The position numbers and the translations under genes were made by a program. Below the pieces are notes generated by a model that was not told the origin of the DNA, did no database searches, and saw only the letters and a list, made by a program, of their open reading frames with translations. From Saccopteryx bilineata (lineage: Eukaryota > Chordata > Mammalia > Chiroptera > Emballonuridae), in contig NC_089490.1 of assembly GCF_036850765.1 (NCBI RefSeq), positions 125,330,522-125,394,521 on the forward strand: 64,000 bases of DNA, in the 5' to 3' direction. Below are positions 8,841-18,660 of the stretch, one piece after another. The stretch's first letter is position 1. The number at the start of each line of letters is the position of its first letter.

Positions 8841-11243
8841 CTGAGGGTGGTCTTATTGATAGTACTAATTAGAATTAATAAAGAGTAAAAAAAAAAAAAA
8901 AGTGTAAAACACCCCACAAAAAAAAACAGTAATAATTTATTATTTCCCCCTTTTTTTTCTCTCTTCTCTTTCCCTCCTCTCCCCTCCTCAGGGAAATATC
9001 GTGCCTATAATGGAGGGCCTGATTTGGGGTGAAGAGTTCAAGGGGCAAAAAAAGGGAGTAGGGACCTACTAAATGCAAAAAAAAAAAAAAAAAAAAAAAA
9101 AAAAGGAAGAAAATCTTAGACAAGCATAAGATGATTTGCTTGTAAGTGATGGTCAACTAAGAGATATAATGAGAGGGATAAGAGGGAATCAGAAAAAAGG
9201 ACCAAAAAAGAATAATAAAGAAGAAAAAATAAAAATAATAAGTAAAAATCTGTTGTATTAAGTGGAGCGAAGAGTAAATACAATGGAGACCTTGGGTTGG
9301 GAGGACCCAAAATGCCACAAAAATAAACAAACAAGAGAAAAAAAATAAAAACAAAAGCAAAAAAGAGAAATAAAGCCAAAAAAAAAGCCTTGAGTCCCAA
9401 ATTAACTAATTTGTTCGTGATTGAGGATTATATGGGAGGAAAGTAAAATGAGAAAAGAAAAAACGAATAGAAAGGAAAAAATAAGAAAAAGAGAAAAACA
9501 AAGGAAGAAATAAAATAGGAGGAGAAAAAAACAAAATAAAGCAAGACCAAAAAAAAACAAAAGAGGAGAGAGTGAGAGTTAAGTGTTTTGGAGTATAACC
9601 TTAAAGGAGGGTGAGGATGAAGAAGAAAAATAAAATGCAACACTCATGGGTAGTGTAGTTCAAGAAAGGGGAAGCATAAGATGGGCAGAGAATAGAAGGA
9701 CCGAGGTGGAGGAAATAAAGGCAAAAAGATAGAAGAAACAAACAACAACAACAACAAAAAAAATAGTGGATCAAGTTGTAAAGTCTGTGGGTTTTTCTTG
9801 ATTTTGAGAGGTTAACTTCTTCCTTTTTCTTTTCTCTCCCTCTTCCTAGTCGGTGACTCTGTACCCCAGGCTCTGCTCCTGTGTCACTCTTAGGTAGGGA
9901 TTTGCCGTTGATGGGATTCTATGGCAATGTTATATAATTGGCTTTAGTCTTGCTGGAAGTAAAGGCTTGTTGGCGTTTGCAGGGTCCAATGATGAGAGAG
10001 TTTGCTTTCCTGGATTCTCTCTCCTAGTCCCCCCTTTCTGAATTAGCAGCCTGGTGATCCAGCTATAAGGCTGCAACTGCTTCTGCGTGGGGAGTAAGAG
10101 GCTCAAAGAGCTGGGAAATCCCCACTCTATCCCCACTCAGTGCAAGGCTTTGGGAAAGGCTCTGGCAGTCAGGGCCTCCAGTGTAATCAGGCGGGGGTGG
10201 GAGTCAATTGTTGTCAAGGTGACTGTTCAGCGCCTATCATTTAGTTGGACCTCTCAACCCAGGCTTTCCACACTTTGTAGCCTGTTTTTGCAGGGAAGAA
10301 GAGGCACTAGTCTCTGCTTACGACTAGTGTAGTATAGACCTTATTATCTGCCAAGTCCTTCTTGTTAGCGTTTATCCCTGAATATGGAGGCTCTATCAAT
10401 CAGAAGTTGCCCCCGCCCCTTTAGCGAGAGGCACTAAAAAATATCACGCCTCTTGTCTTGGATCGCTGAACTGAGAGAGATCTTATCAATTAGAACCGAG
10501 GGTGCGCAGATTTTATGGGTTAAGCTAATTTCAGTGATTGGGTCGCAGCTGTGTTTCTGAAGGTATTTTAGGCTTCCTGCGCGCGCCCCTCCCCCACCGC
10601 TTGATTGTTAGCTTGAATGGCTGGGTGAGGTGCCCTGCCCACGGAGAGAATCTCCCAAGCCTCTCCCGCTCGCCCCACCGCTGGCGGCTGGACCGCACCA
10701 GGCGCAGGATAATGGAGCCCCCTGGGTGTGCGGGCCAGTAGGGCGCCCTGGGCGCATGGAATGCCCAAGGCACGCTCGCGAATGGGGCGCTCCGGGCACC
10801 GGTGGCCGGCGACCCCCACTCGCAGTGTGCGGGCCGCTGGGAACGTCAGCGGTGCTCAACCGGACCAGGCGCGCGTGGCGGCTCGTGGCAGCCGCTCGCG
10901 GTGGCGGTTCGCGGGGGCTCGCTGGGGCTCGCGGCAGCTCGCGGTGGGGGTTCGCGGCAGCTCGCGGGGGCTCTCGGCCGCTTGCGGTGGCTTGCGGTTC
11001 CCAAGTATATGGGCTGACTCACCGCAGGCGCACTTCCTGGCGGCTTGAATGAGCGTCGCTGCGGTAGCTTCCTCCACACCCTCCTCTCTCAGATTCAAGT
11101 GATAACAGTCCTTTTGCTTTCAGTTTGTGTGGAACTCCGGAATGCTCCGAGGATAAATTTTTCTGTTTCTAGTTGATAAATTTGTTGTGATTTAGGGGAG
11201 AGCTGTCGGACGCGCTTCTCACGGCGCCATTTCCGTGACGTCA
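8841..11243 (-). promoter_or_regulatory. L1-A 5' UTR / internal promoter region (about 2.4 kb)
   Basis: Everything between ORF1 and the 5' target duplication. It has two halves. Next to ORF1, about 8880-9780 is strongly strand-biased, purine/A-rich on the plus strand and so pyrimidine-rich on the element's sense strand. Distally, about 9800-11243 becomes GC- and CpG-rich, with a low-complexity block of CTCGCGG/GCTCGCGGCAG-type repeats around 10870-11000. By analogy with other mammalian L1s the 5' UTR carries an internal Pol II promoter. The outermost roughly 130 bp and the 9780-10200 part resemble L1-B, but 10200-11090 does not. Confidence 0.8.
11222..11243 (-). promoter_or_regulatory. CRE (TGACGTCA) and YY1-like site at L1-A 5' end
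   Basis: The palindrome TGACGTCA (11236-11243), a perfect CREB/ATF site, is the very first sequence of the element, directly abutting the target duplication. On the element strand it is followed by GGAAATGGCGCC (about 11223-11234), which fits the YY1 core AAnATGGCG. YY1 sites at this position are known from human L1 5' ends. L1-B has the same pair at 48182-48201. Confidence 0.7.
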
Positions 11244-11259
11244 TTCTCCTTCAATTTTA

Positions 11260-12364
11260 AACAATAACCTTGCTGGATAAAGAAGTCTTGGTTATATGTT
11301 CTTCTTCTGCATTACTTTTGAATATTTCTTGCCATTCCCTTCTGGCCTCAAGTGTTTCTGTTGAGAAGTCAAATGTCTTCCTTATCGGGGCTCCTTTGTA
11401 GGTGATAACCTTTTTTCTCTAGCAGCTTTTAATATTTTCTCTTTATCTGTCAGCTTTGGTATTTTAATTATGATGTGTCTTGGTGTAGACCTCTTTGGGT
11501 TTCTCTTTAATGAAATTCCCTGTGCTTCTTGAATTTTTGTGACTTTTTCCTGCATCAATTTAGGGAAGTTTTCAGCTATGATTTGATTGAATAAAGTCTC
11601 TATCCCTTATTTTTTCTCTTCTTCTTTCGGAATCCCTATGATGTGGATGTAATTTCTCTTCATGTTGTCACGATCTCTCTTAGAGATTCCTCAGCCTTTT
11701 TGAGTCTCTTTTCTTTTTGCTGCTCTGCTTCCATGCCTTCATTTATCTTGTTCTCTAACTCAGTGGTCCCCAACCTTTTTTGGGCCATGGACCGGTTTAA
11801 TGTCAGAAAATTTTTTCATGAGCTGGCGTTTAGGGTGGGATGGATAAATATATCATGAGACCATTACAAGCATCAAGAGTGAGTCTTAGATGAATGTAAC
11901 AGAGGGAATCTGGTCATTAAAAAAAATCATTCAGACTTAAATATAAATAAAACGGAAATAATGTAAGTTATTTATTCTTTCTCTGCAGAACAGTACCAAA
12001 TGGCCCACAGATCAGTACCGGTCCACGGCCCAGGGGTTGGGGACCACTGCTCTAACTTGCTGATTTGATCCTCAGCTTTATCCATCCTGCTTTTAATTCC
12101 TTTCATTGTGGTCTTCATTTCTGATATTGTAGTTGTCATTTATGACTGATTCTTTTTTATTATTTCAATGTCCTTTTTTATACTTGTTATCTCTTTATTT
12201 TGGTGTTTGTTGTGATCATCTATTGTTGTTCTAAGATCTTTGATCATCCTAACAATTATTTTAAAATCTGCATCTGGTAATTTGGTTATATCTGATTCAT
12301 TCAAGTCCTTTTCTGGGAATTTTTCTTGATTTAATTGGGTTGCATTTCTCTGCCTTTTCATTTT
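11260..12364 (-). pseudogene. Old L1 ORF1 pseudogene, interrupted by a hAT element
   Basis: Resumption of the outer old L1 on the far side of L1-A. The minus-strand translation shows an ORF1p N-terminus (MKRQRNATQLNQEKFPEKDL, starting near 12364) and DADFKIIVRMIKDL. The C-terminal ORF1 region lies at 11300-11500, where the lesions are numerous. A hAT transposon sits at 11761-12049 within it. The frame extends upstream to 12640 without a stop, but this part corresponds to 5' UTR. Non-functional. Confidence 0.8.
11753..12057. mobile_element. Non-autonomous hAT transposon copy 1 (8-bp TSD CTCTAACT)
   Basis: A 289-bp element at 11761-12049 has terminal inverted repeats CAGTGGTCCCCAACC / GGTTGGGGACCACTG. 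It is flanked by a perfect 8-bp duplication CTCTAACT (11753-11760 and 12050-12057), the hallmark of hAT transposition. It has no coding capacity. The same family occurs at 24646-24939 in the opposite orientation. The interior has mirrored segments resembling GGACCGGT near each end. Confidence 0.92.
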
Positions 12365-13735
12365 GTTTGTGTATAAGAAGGGTGTGGCCTCTGTGTTCCT
12401 TAGTCTGGTCTGTCTGCAGGCCCACCACACCCTCTGCTGCTGTCTGGAACATTCCTGTATGGGCGTTGCAGGCGCTGGCTGCCTTTGGCTGTCACTGCGG
12501 TTCCTGCTTCTCCTCCACGGAGGAGCTGTGTTCACATCCTCAATTCTACAAGCCTTGACCTTCGCCCCACCCCTGTGGGCAGAGCTGTGCTCACATGTCC
12601 CACGGTAAGCCTCGGTGGCACTGCGGGCAGGGGTGAGCACCTTTGCTCAGCCATGGTTCTTCACCTATTCTTGGGCCTTTGCCCTGCCCCTGTGGGTGGA
12701 GTTGTGCTTGTGCATAGGGGTGCAAGCCCTGGCTCTGCCAGATGGGCTGGGCTGCACACCCCTGCTCAGCTGCAGGTCTCCACCTGTTCCTGGGCTTTCA
12801 CCCTGCCTACATGTGTGGAGTTGCACTCGCCTGTTGGGAGGCAAGCTCTGGCTCTGTAGGCCAGGTGGGGCTGTGTGCCCAAGCTCAGCCACAGATCTCT
12901 GCAGTTTTCCCAGGCTTTTGCCTTTCCCCTGTGGGTGGAATTGCAGGTGGGCCCGCAGCCGGCCGGACCATTTTCGTGTGCCCCTTCTGCCCCTGCCTGG
13001 CAAGACTGAGCTCACACCAGGCCTCAGTTGTGGCTGCTTGGCTTCTGCCCCCTTTTCGGGACCACGCTTCTGCATTCTGCTGTGACCCGCCCTCCAGCAA
13101 GCCCTCAGTAGTGTGGGTGGGAGCGCTGCACCTCAGACCCTAGCACTCAATATTGTATTCCTTAAGGATCTCTCTGTCTAAGTGCAGGGGAGAGCTTGTT
13201 TGGCTGTAGTCCTGCTTCCCTTTGCTGGTATTGCTGGTTCCAGGGGAAATATTCACTTCAGATTTTGGGAGTGAATCAACCCATGGGTTAGGGTGACTGT
13301 CTCTCAAAGTATTTCTCCCTGTGCTTCCTAGATTACATTCTCTTCCTGCTACTCTGGTCCTCTCCTCTCTCCCATCCCCTGGAGCCCCGGGTGGGTTGTT
13401 GTGAGAGAGGTTTTCTGCACAGTCCCTTTAAGAATAATCCTGGGTCTGAGAAATCTGTCTCTTTCTCACAAACAGTATCCTGACTTGTTTACAGCTAAAT
13501 ACTGTCCATGTGCTTCTTCTAGGCTCTGGGGCTGCAGGCTGGGGCTTTGTTCCTGGGGCCAAGGACCTTCCCCTCTCCACTAAACTCACTTCCTGCCACT
13601 TGAGTCTCTCCCGCCTGCTGTTCGCTCTTGGGAGCTGGCCAGCCCTCTCTGCGTTTCCGCTTTTCCTACCAGACTCAATATTGCTTCTCCAGTGTTTCTT
13701 GGTTAAAGAGTCCTCTTAGTTTCAGGGTCCATACA
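12365..13735 (-). promoter_or_regulatory. Old L1 5' UTR with degenerate tandem promoter-like units
   Basis: GC-rich sequence upstream of the old L1 ORF1. Around 12548, 12673, 12786 and 12909 a similar block recurs (ttGGGCCTTTGCCCTGCCCC then TGTGGGTGGAGTTGTGC and variants), giving about four units roughly 113-125 bp apart. This looks like the monomer arrays that serve as promoters in rodent L1s. The 5' boundary near 13735 is judged only from the change in composition and is uncertain. Confidence 0.6.
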
Positions 13736-13935
13736 CTTTAAAAACTGTGAAAACTCTGATTTTACATGATAAAATAAAAGAGATTGTTTAGATAACAGGT
13801 TTCTCTCAGATTCTCCATCCCTTCCGTGTCTATGAAGTCACAGAGACTGAAAAGTTAATAAGTATTTGTGAGTCTTTGGTTTTCAAATTGTGCCATTGCA
13901 GTATTTGCTTTATAGTATCTTTTTGGTCCCACATC
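13736..13935. other. Short unassigned flank between two L1s
   Basis: AT-rich sequence with no coding frame or repeat that I recognise. It separates the presumed 5' end of the old minus-strand L1 from the target duplication of the next, plus-strand L1. Confidence 0.5.
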
Positions 13936-16900
13936 AAGAAGTAGAAGTAATTAATAGAACAAGGAGCTGGTTCTTTGAAAAGATCAAAAAATTGACAAAC
14001 CCTTGGCAAGACTTACCAAGGAAAAAAGAGAAAGAACTCATATAAACAAAATCCAAAATGAAAGAGGGGAAATCACCACGGACACCGTAGATATACAAAG
14101 AATTATTGTAGAATACTATGAAAAACTTTATGCCACTAAATTCAACAACCTAGAAGAAATGGATAAATTCCTAGAACAATACAACCTTCCTCGACTGAGT
14201 CAAGAAGAAGCAGAAAGCCTAAACAGACCTATCAGTAGAGAAGAAATAGAAAAAAACCATTAAAAATCTCCCCAAAAATAAAAGTCCAGGCCCAGACGGC
14301 TATACCAGCGAATTTTATCAAACATTCAAAGAAGACCTGGTTCCTATTCTACTCAAAGTCTTCCAAAAAATTGAAGAAGAAGCAATACTTCCAAACACAT
14401 TTTATGAGGCCAACATAACCCTCATACCAAAACCAGGCAAGGATGGCACAAAAAAAGAAAACTACAGACCAATATCTCTAATGAATACAGATGCTAAAAT
14501 ACTAAACAAAATACTAGCAAATCGAATACAACAACATATTAAAAAAATAATACATCATGATCAAGTGGGATTCATCCCAGAATCTCAAGGATGGTTCAAC
14601 ATACGTAAAACGGTTAATGTAATACACCATATCAACAAAACAAAGAACAAAAACCACATGATCTTATCAATAGACGCAGAAAAGGCTTTCGATAAAATAC
14701 AACACAATTTTATGTTTAAGACTCTCAACAAAATGGGTATAGAAGGAAAATATCTCAACATGATAAAGGCTATATATGATAAACCATCAGCTAACATCAT
14801 ATTAAATGGCACTAAACTGAAGGCTTTCCCCCTTAAATCAGGAACAAGACAGGGTTGTCCACTCTCTCCACTCTTATTTAATGTGGTATTAGAGGTTCTC
14901 GCCACAGCAATCAGACAAGACAAAGAAATAAAAGGCATCCATATCGGAAAAGAAGAAGTAAAGGTATCACTTTTTGCAGATGATATGATCGTATACATCG
15001 AAAACCCCAAAGAATCCACAAAAAGACTACTAGAAACAATAAGCCAATACAGTAAGGTCGCAGGATACAAAATTAACATACAGAAGTCAATAGCCTTTCT
15101 ATATGCCAACAATGAAACAACTGAGAAGGAACTCAAAAGAATAATCCCCTTCACGATTGCAACAAAAAAAATAAAATACTTAGGAATAAACATAACAAAG
15201 AATGTAAAGGATTTATATAATGAAAACTATAAACCATTTTTAAGGGAAATTGAAAAAGATATAATGAGATGGAAGAATATACCTTGTTCTTGGCTAGGAA
15301 GAATAAATATAATCAAGATGGTTATATTACCCAAAGCAATATACAAATTTAATGCAATTCCCATCAAACTTCCAATGACGTTTTTTAAAGAAATAGAGCA
15401 AAAAATCATCAGATTTATATGGAACTATAAAAAACCCTGAGTAGCCAAAGCAATCCTAAAGAAAAAGAATGAAGCTGGGGGCATTACAATACCTGACTTC
15501 AAACTCTATTATAGGGCCACGACAATCAAAACAGCATGGTATTGGCAGAAAAATAGACACTCAGACCAATGGAACAGAATAGAAAGTCCAGAAATAAAAT
15601 CACATATATATAGTCAAATAATTTTTGATAAAGGGGCCAACAACACACAATGGAAAAAAGAAAGCCTCTTCAATAAATGGTGCTGGGAAAACTGGAAAGC
15701 CACATGCAAAAGAATGAAACTGGACTACAGTCTCTCCCCCTGTACAAAAATTAACTCAAAATGGATCAAAGACCTAAACATAAGACCTGAAACAATTAAG
15801 TACATAGAAGAAGACATAGGTACTCAACTCATGGACCTGGGTTTTAAAGAGCATTTTATGAATTTGACTCCAATGGCAAGAGAAGTGAAGGCAAAAATTA
15901 ATGAATGGGACTACATCAGACTAAGAAGATTTTGCTCAGCAAGAGAAACTGATAACAAAATAAACAGAAAGCCAACTAAATGGGAAATGATATTTTCAAA
16001 CAACAGCTCAGATAAGGGCCTAATATCCAAAATATACAAAGAACTCATAAAACTCAACAACAAACAAACAAACAATCCCATAAAAAAATGGGAAGAGGAT
16101 ATGAACAGACACTTCTCCCAGGAAGAAATAAAATGGCCAACAGATATATGAAAAGATGCTCATCTTCTTTAGCTATTAGATAAATGCAAATCAAAACGGC
16201 AATGAGATACCACCTCACACCTGTTCGATTAGCTATTATTAGCAAGACAGGTAATAGCAAATGTTGGAGAGGCTGTGGAGAAAAAGGAACCCTCATACAC
16301 TGTTGGTGGGAATGTAAAGTAATACAACCATTATGGAAGAAAGTATGGTGGTTCCTCAAAAAACTGAAAATAGAACTACCTTATGACCCAGCAATCCCTC
16401 TACTGGGTATATACCCCCAAAACTCAGAAACATTGATACGTAAAGACACATGCAGCCCCATGTTTATTGCAGCATTGTTCACAGTGGCCAGGACATGGAA
16501 ACAACCAAAAAGCCCGTCAATAGATGACTGGATAAAGAAGATGTGGCACATATACACTATGGAATACTATTCAGCCATAAGAAATGATGACATTGGAACA
16601 TTTACAGCAAAATGGTGGGATCTTGATAACATGATACGAAGCGAAATAAGTAAATCAGAAAAAACCAGGAACTGCATTATTCCATACGTAGGTGGGACAT
16701 AAAAGTGAAACTGAGAGACATTGATAAAGGTGTGGTGGTTACGGGGGGGAGGGGGAAATGGGAGAGGGAAAGGGGGAGGGGGAGGGGCACAGAGAGAACA
16801 AGATAGAGGGTGTCGGAGGACAATCTGACTTTGGGTGATGGGTATACAACATGATTGAACAACAAGATACCCTGGACTTGTTATCTTTGAATATATGTAT

Positions 16901-16969
16901 CCTGATTTGTTGATGTCACCCCATTAAAAAAATAAAATTATTAAAAAAAAAAAAAAAGAAGTAGAAGTA
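13936..16969 (+). mobile_element. 5'-truncated L1, plus strand, with 14-bp TSD
   Basis: The sequence AAGAAGTAGAAGTA at 13936-13949 and 16956-16969 flanks an L1 that starts within ORF2, upstream of the RT core, and runs to a complete 3' end. It includes the G-rich 3' UTR tract at about 16742-16792, AATAAAATTATT and a poly-A tail. It is very similar to L1-A and L1-B, hence of comparable youth. Confidence 0.94.
13980..16702 (+). pseudogene. L1 ORF2 RT/C-terminal pseudogene
   Basis: It carries the RT motifs ([14 protein letters not shown], a catalytic FADDMIVY equivalent near 14970-14995) and the C-terminal Cys/His block ([18 protein letters not shown] near 16265-16315). At least four lesions are visible against the sister copies. 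An extra A near 14253 ends the first frame after EEIEKN. CGA has become TGA at 15438-15440 after NYKKP. A missing base near 16131 gives EEIKWPTDI then a stop. TAA replaces an arginine codon near 16180. The endonuclease is absent because of truncation. Confidence 0.93.
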
Positions 16970-17429
16970 TAAGAGTTTTTGCCCCATTTGGACTCTGCTC
17001 ATCTATATACCTCTTGCTTAGTTCAATGTTAATTTCTTGCTCCCTGACAAATTCCCTGATAGTAAAGCAATCATGTGGGACACAGAATCTAGTAAATGCA
17101 AGAATTATCCTTCATGACTGCCTGGTATAGTCCTTAACATGAGTATTTAGTCACTCATTTGAAGGTATATTTCATACAGAGAGATATACTTTGCAGAGAT
17201 GCACTTCCAAGAGAGTTGAAATGAGTCATAGTAGTTGATTAGTCTATGGCAGAGATGAGTCACTGGAACCAAAACATTTCACAGAATGTATGACTGATGA
17301 CCACCAAATGCACTGAATTGAACTACTGAGGGATGGCATTTTGGAAAATGGAAAGAAAATTGTGATAGCTCACTATCTCCCTATGGAACATGTTTGTCAG
17401 CTGTCTAGAGGAACATTTTAATTTTTGTA
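16970..17429. other. No recognised feature
   Basis: Unique-looking AT-rich DNA. I see no convincing coding frame, repeat family or RNA gene. Confidence 0.5.
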
Positions 17430-17745
17430 TATATTGCTCCCTTGACTTAGAACACCCACTCTAATGCCACCACTTTGCCTTGCAAATTCCTATTATTCAT
17501 CTTTTAAGATTCATCTCAGAACTGAAGTGTTTTCTGAGACACAATTACTCAGTCATTGCTGAGCCCCAGAGCTGTTAGTTTCTACTGTTATTAGGCCATC
17601 CATCATATGATACTGTAATTTACCTGTCCCTACATTTATCTTCTTTACCATTCTTCTGGGTCAGAGACCCTGTCTTGGTTGTTCTTATGCATATGACATA
17701 TAATGAGGCTCAATTCACATTTGTATTTTGTTAAATGAATGTACT
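17430..17745 (-). repeat. L2 LINE 3'-end relic (probable)
   Basis: The stretch has the look of the L2 3' end: CATCTTTTAAGATTCATCTC, an acute TTTTCTGAGACACA block, then GGGTCAGAGACCCTGTCTTG and a closing TTGTTAAATGAATG. Strongly diverged and non-coding. Orientation is uncertain. Confidence 0.55.
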
Positions 17746-17819
17746 TCTTTATGCAAGAACTATAAGATGTCAATAATTATAACAGTAATAACTATTTAGT
17801 AAAATACTGAATGCTTCTT

Positions 17820-18165
17820 ATTCTAGGAGTTTTATAGTTTCAGGTCTATGTTTAAGTCTTTAATCTATTTAAATTAATTTTTGTATGTGGTGTAAGATGG
17901 TGGTCCAGTTTCATTCTTTCGTGTGTTGCTGTTTAATTTTTCCCGACACCACTTATTGAAGAGACTGTCTTGTCTCCATTGTATATTCTTGGCTTCTCTG
18001 TTGTAAATTAGTTGACCACATATGGGTAGATTTATTTCTAGGCTCTTTATTCTGTTCTGTTGATCTCTGTTTTTGTTTTTATGCCAATATCATACTGTTT
18101 TGATAATTATAGCTTTGTAGTATAGTTTCAAGTCAGAGTGTGATGCTTCCAACTTTGTTCTTCCA
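17820..18165 (-). repeat. Old L1 ORF2 fragment
   Basis: Minus-strand L1 ORF2 sequence collinear with 4590-4930 of L1-A (for example CACCACTTATTGAAGAGACTG against the younger CACCATTTGTTGAAGAGGCTT), but much more diverged. No open frame remains. Confidence 0.85.
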
Positions 18166-18167
18166 AG

Positions 18168-18345
18168 TGTTTCTTATGTGCTGTGTACATAGAATTACAG
18201 TGTATTAACTCACTTAATGCTCCATCACCATCAGGATATAAGTACTATCCTTTTCTACAGAAAAAGATACTGAAGCACAGAGAGATGAATAAACTTGTAT
18301 TAATTCATACTGCTTCTAAGTCAGCATTCTGACATCAGAGACTGA
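18168..18345 (+). repeat. MIR SINE relic
   Basis: It matches the MIR layout: TTCTTATGTGCTGTGTACATA, then TTAACTCACTTAATGCTC, TATCCTTTTCTACAGAAAAAG and TGAAGCACAGAGAGATGAAT, which correspond to the conserved 'ACAGATGAGGAAACTGAGGCACAGAGAGG' region of MIR. Ancient and non-functional. Confidence 0.75.
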
Positions 18346-18660
18346 ATGTTTAAACTTTGTGCTACATTACCTCTATTTTCTGTTAGGAAAAGAAACTAAA
18401 GATAATTTTCATAAAACAGAATAATTATTTTTACAAAGAAAAATAAACATTGAAATCATCAAAAGAGAATGTTTCAGGATTAATTTGAAGGCTATATTTG
18501 ACTGAGTTAATACTATACCAGTTTGTGTTTCCCACTATACTCTATAGTTAAGAAAATCAAACTGTAGAGTAACTATGTGGTGTGATTCCTTGTGAATAAT
18601 AATTTATATAAGGCCTGTACACCTTGGAACTCTTCCTTTCACAGCTTTTTCCACTCTTAT
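18346..18660. other. No recognised feature
   Basis: AT-rich sequence without a supported frame or repeat. Confidence 0.5.

Larger units (their letters stand above)
3252..11259 (-). mobile_element. Full-length L1 ('L1-A') with 3' transduction and 16-bp TSD
   Basis: The 16-bp sequence TTCTCCTTCAATTTTA at 3252-3267 and 11244-11259 brackets the whole insertion. On the minus strand the order is 5' UTR (11243 to about 8841), ORF1 (8840-7845), a roughly 324-bp spacer, ORF2 (7520-3694, one frameshift), 3' UTR, a poly-A tract near 3414-3425, then about 117 bp of non-L1 sequence and a second poly-A at 3268-3295. The element begins exactly with TGACGTCA. Apart from the ORF2 frameshift it has the anatomy of a recently active L1. 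Confidence 0.95.

Noticed and set aside
8875..9643. Phe/Leu-rich minus-strand frames (up to 94 codons) in the L1-A 5' UTR
   Set aside because: Product of the polypyrimidine bias on that strand, not of coding constraint.
10528..11098. Several overlapping 67-140-codon frames on both strands in the L1-A 5' UTR
   Set aside because: They lie in CpG-rich repetitive sequence where stops are rare, have low-complexity Arg/Gly/Pro/Ala composition and no conserved counterpart in L1-B.
12340..13143. Overlapping long frames in the old L1 5' UTR on both strands
   Set aside because: Six overlapping frames in GC-rich tandem units are expected by chance; no domain is recognisable.
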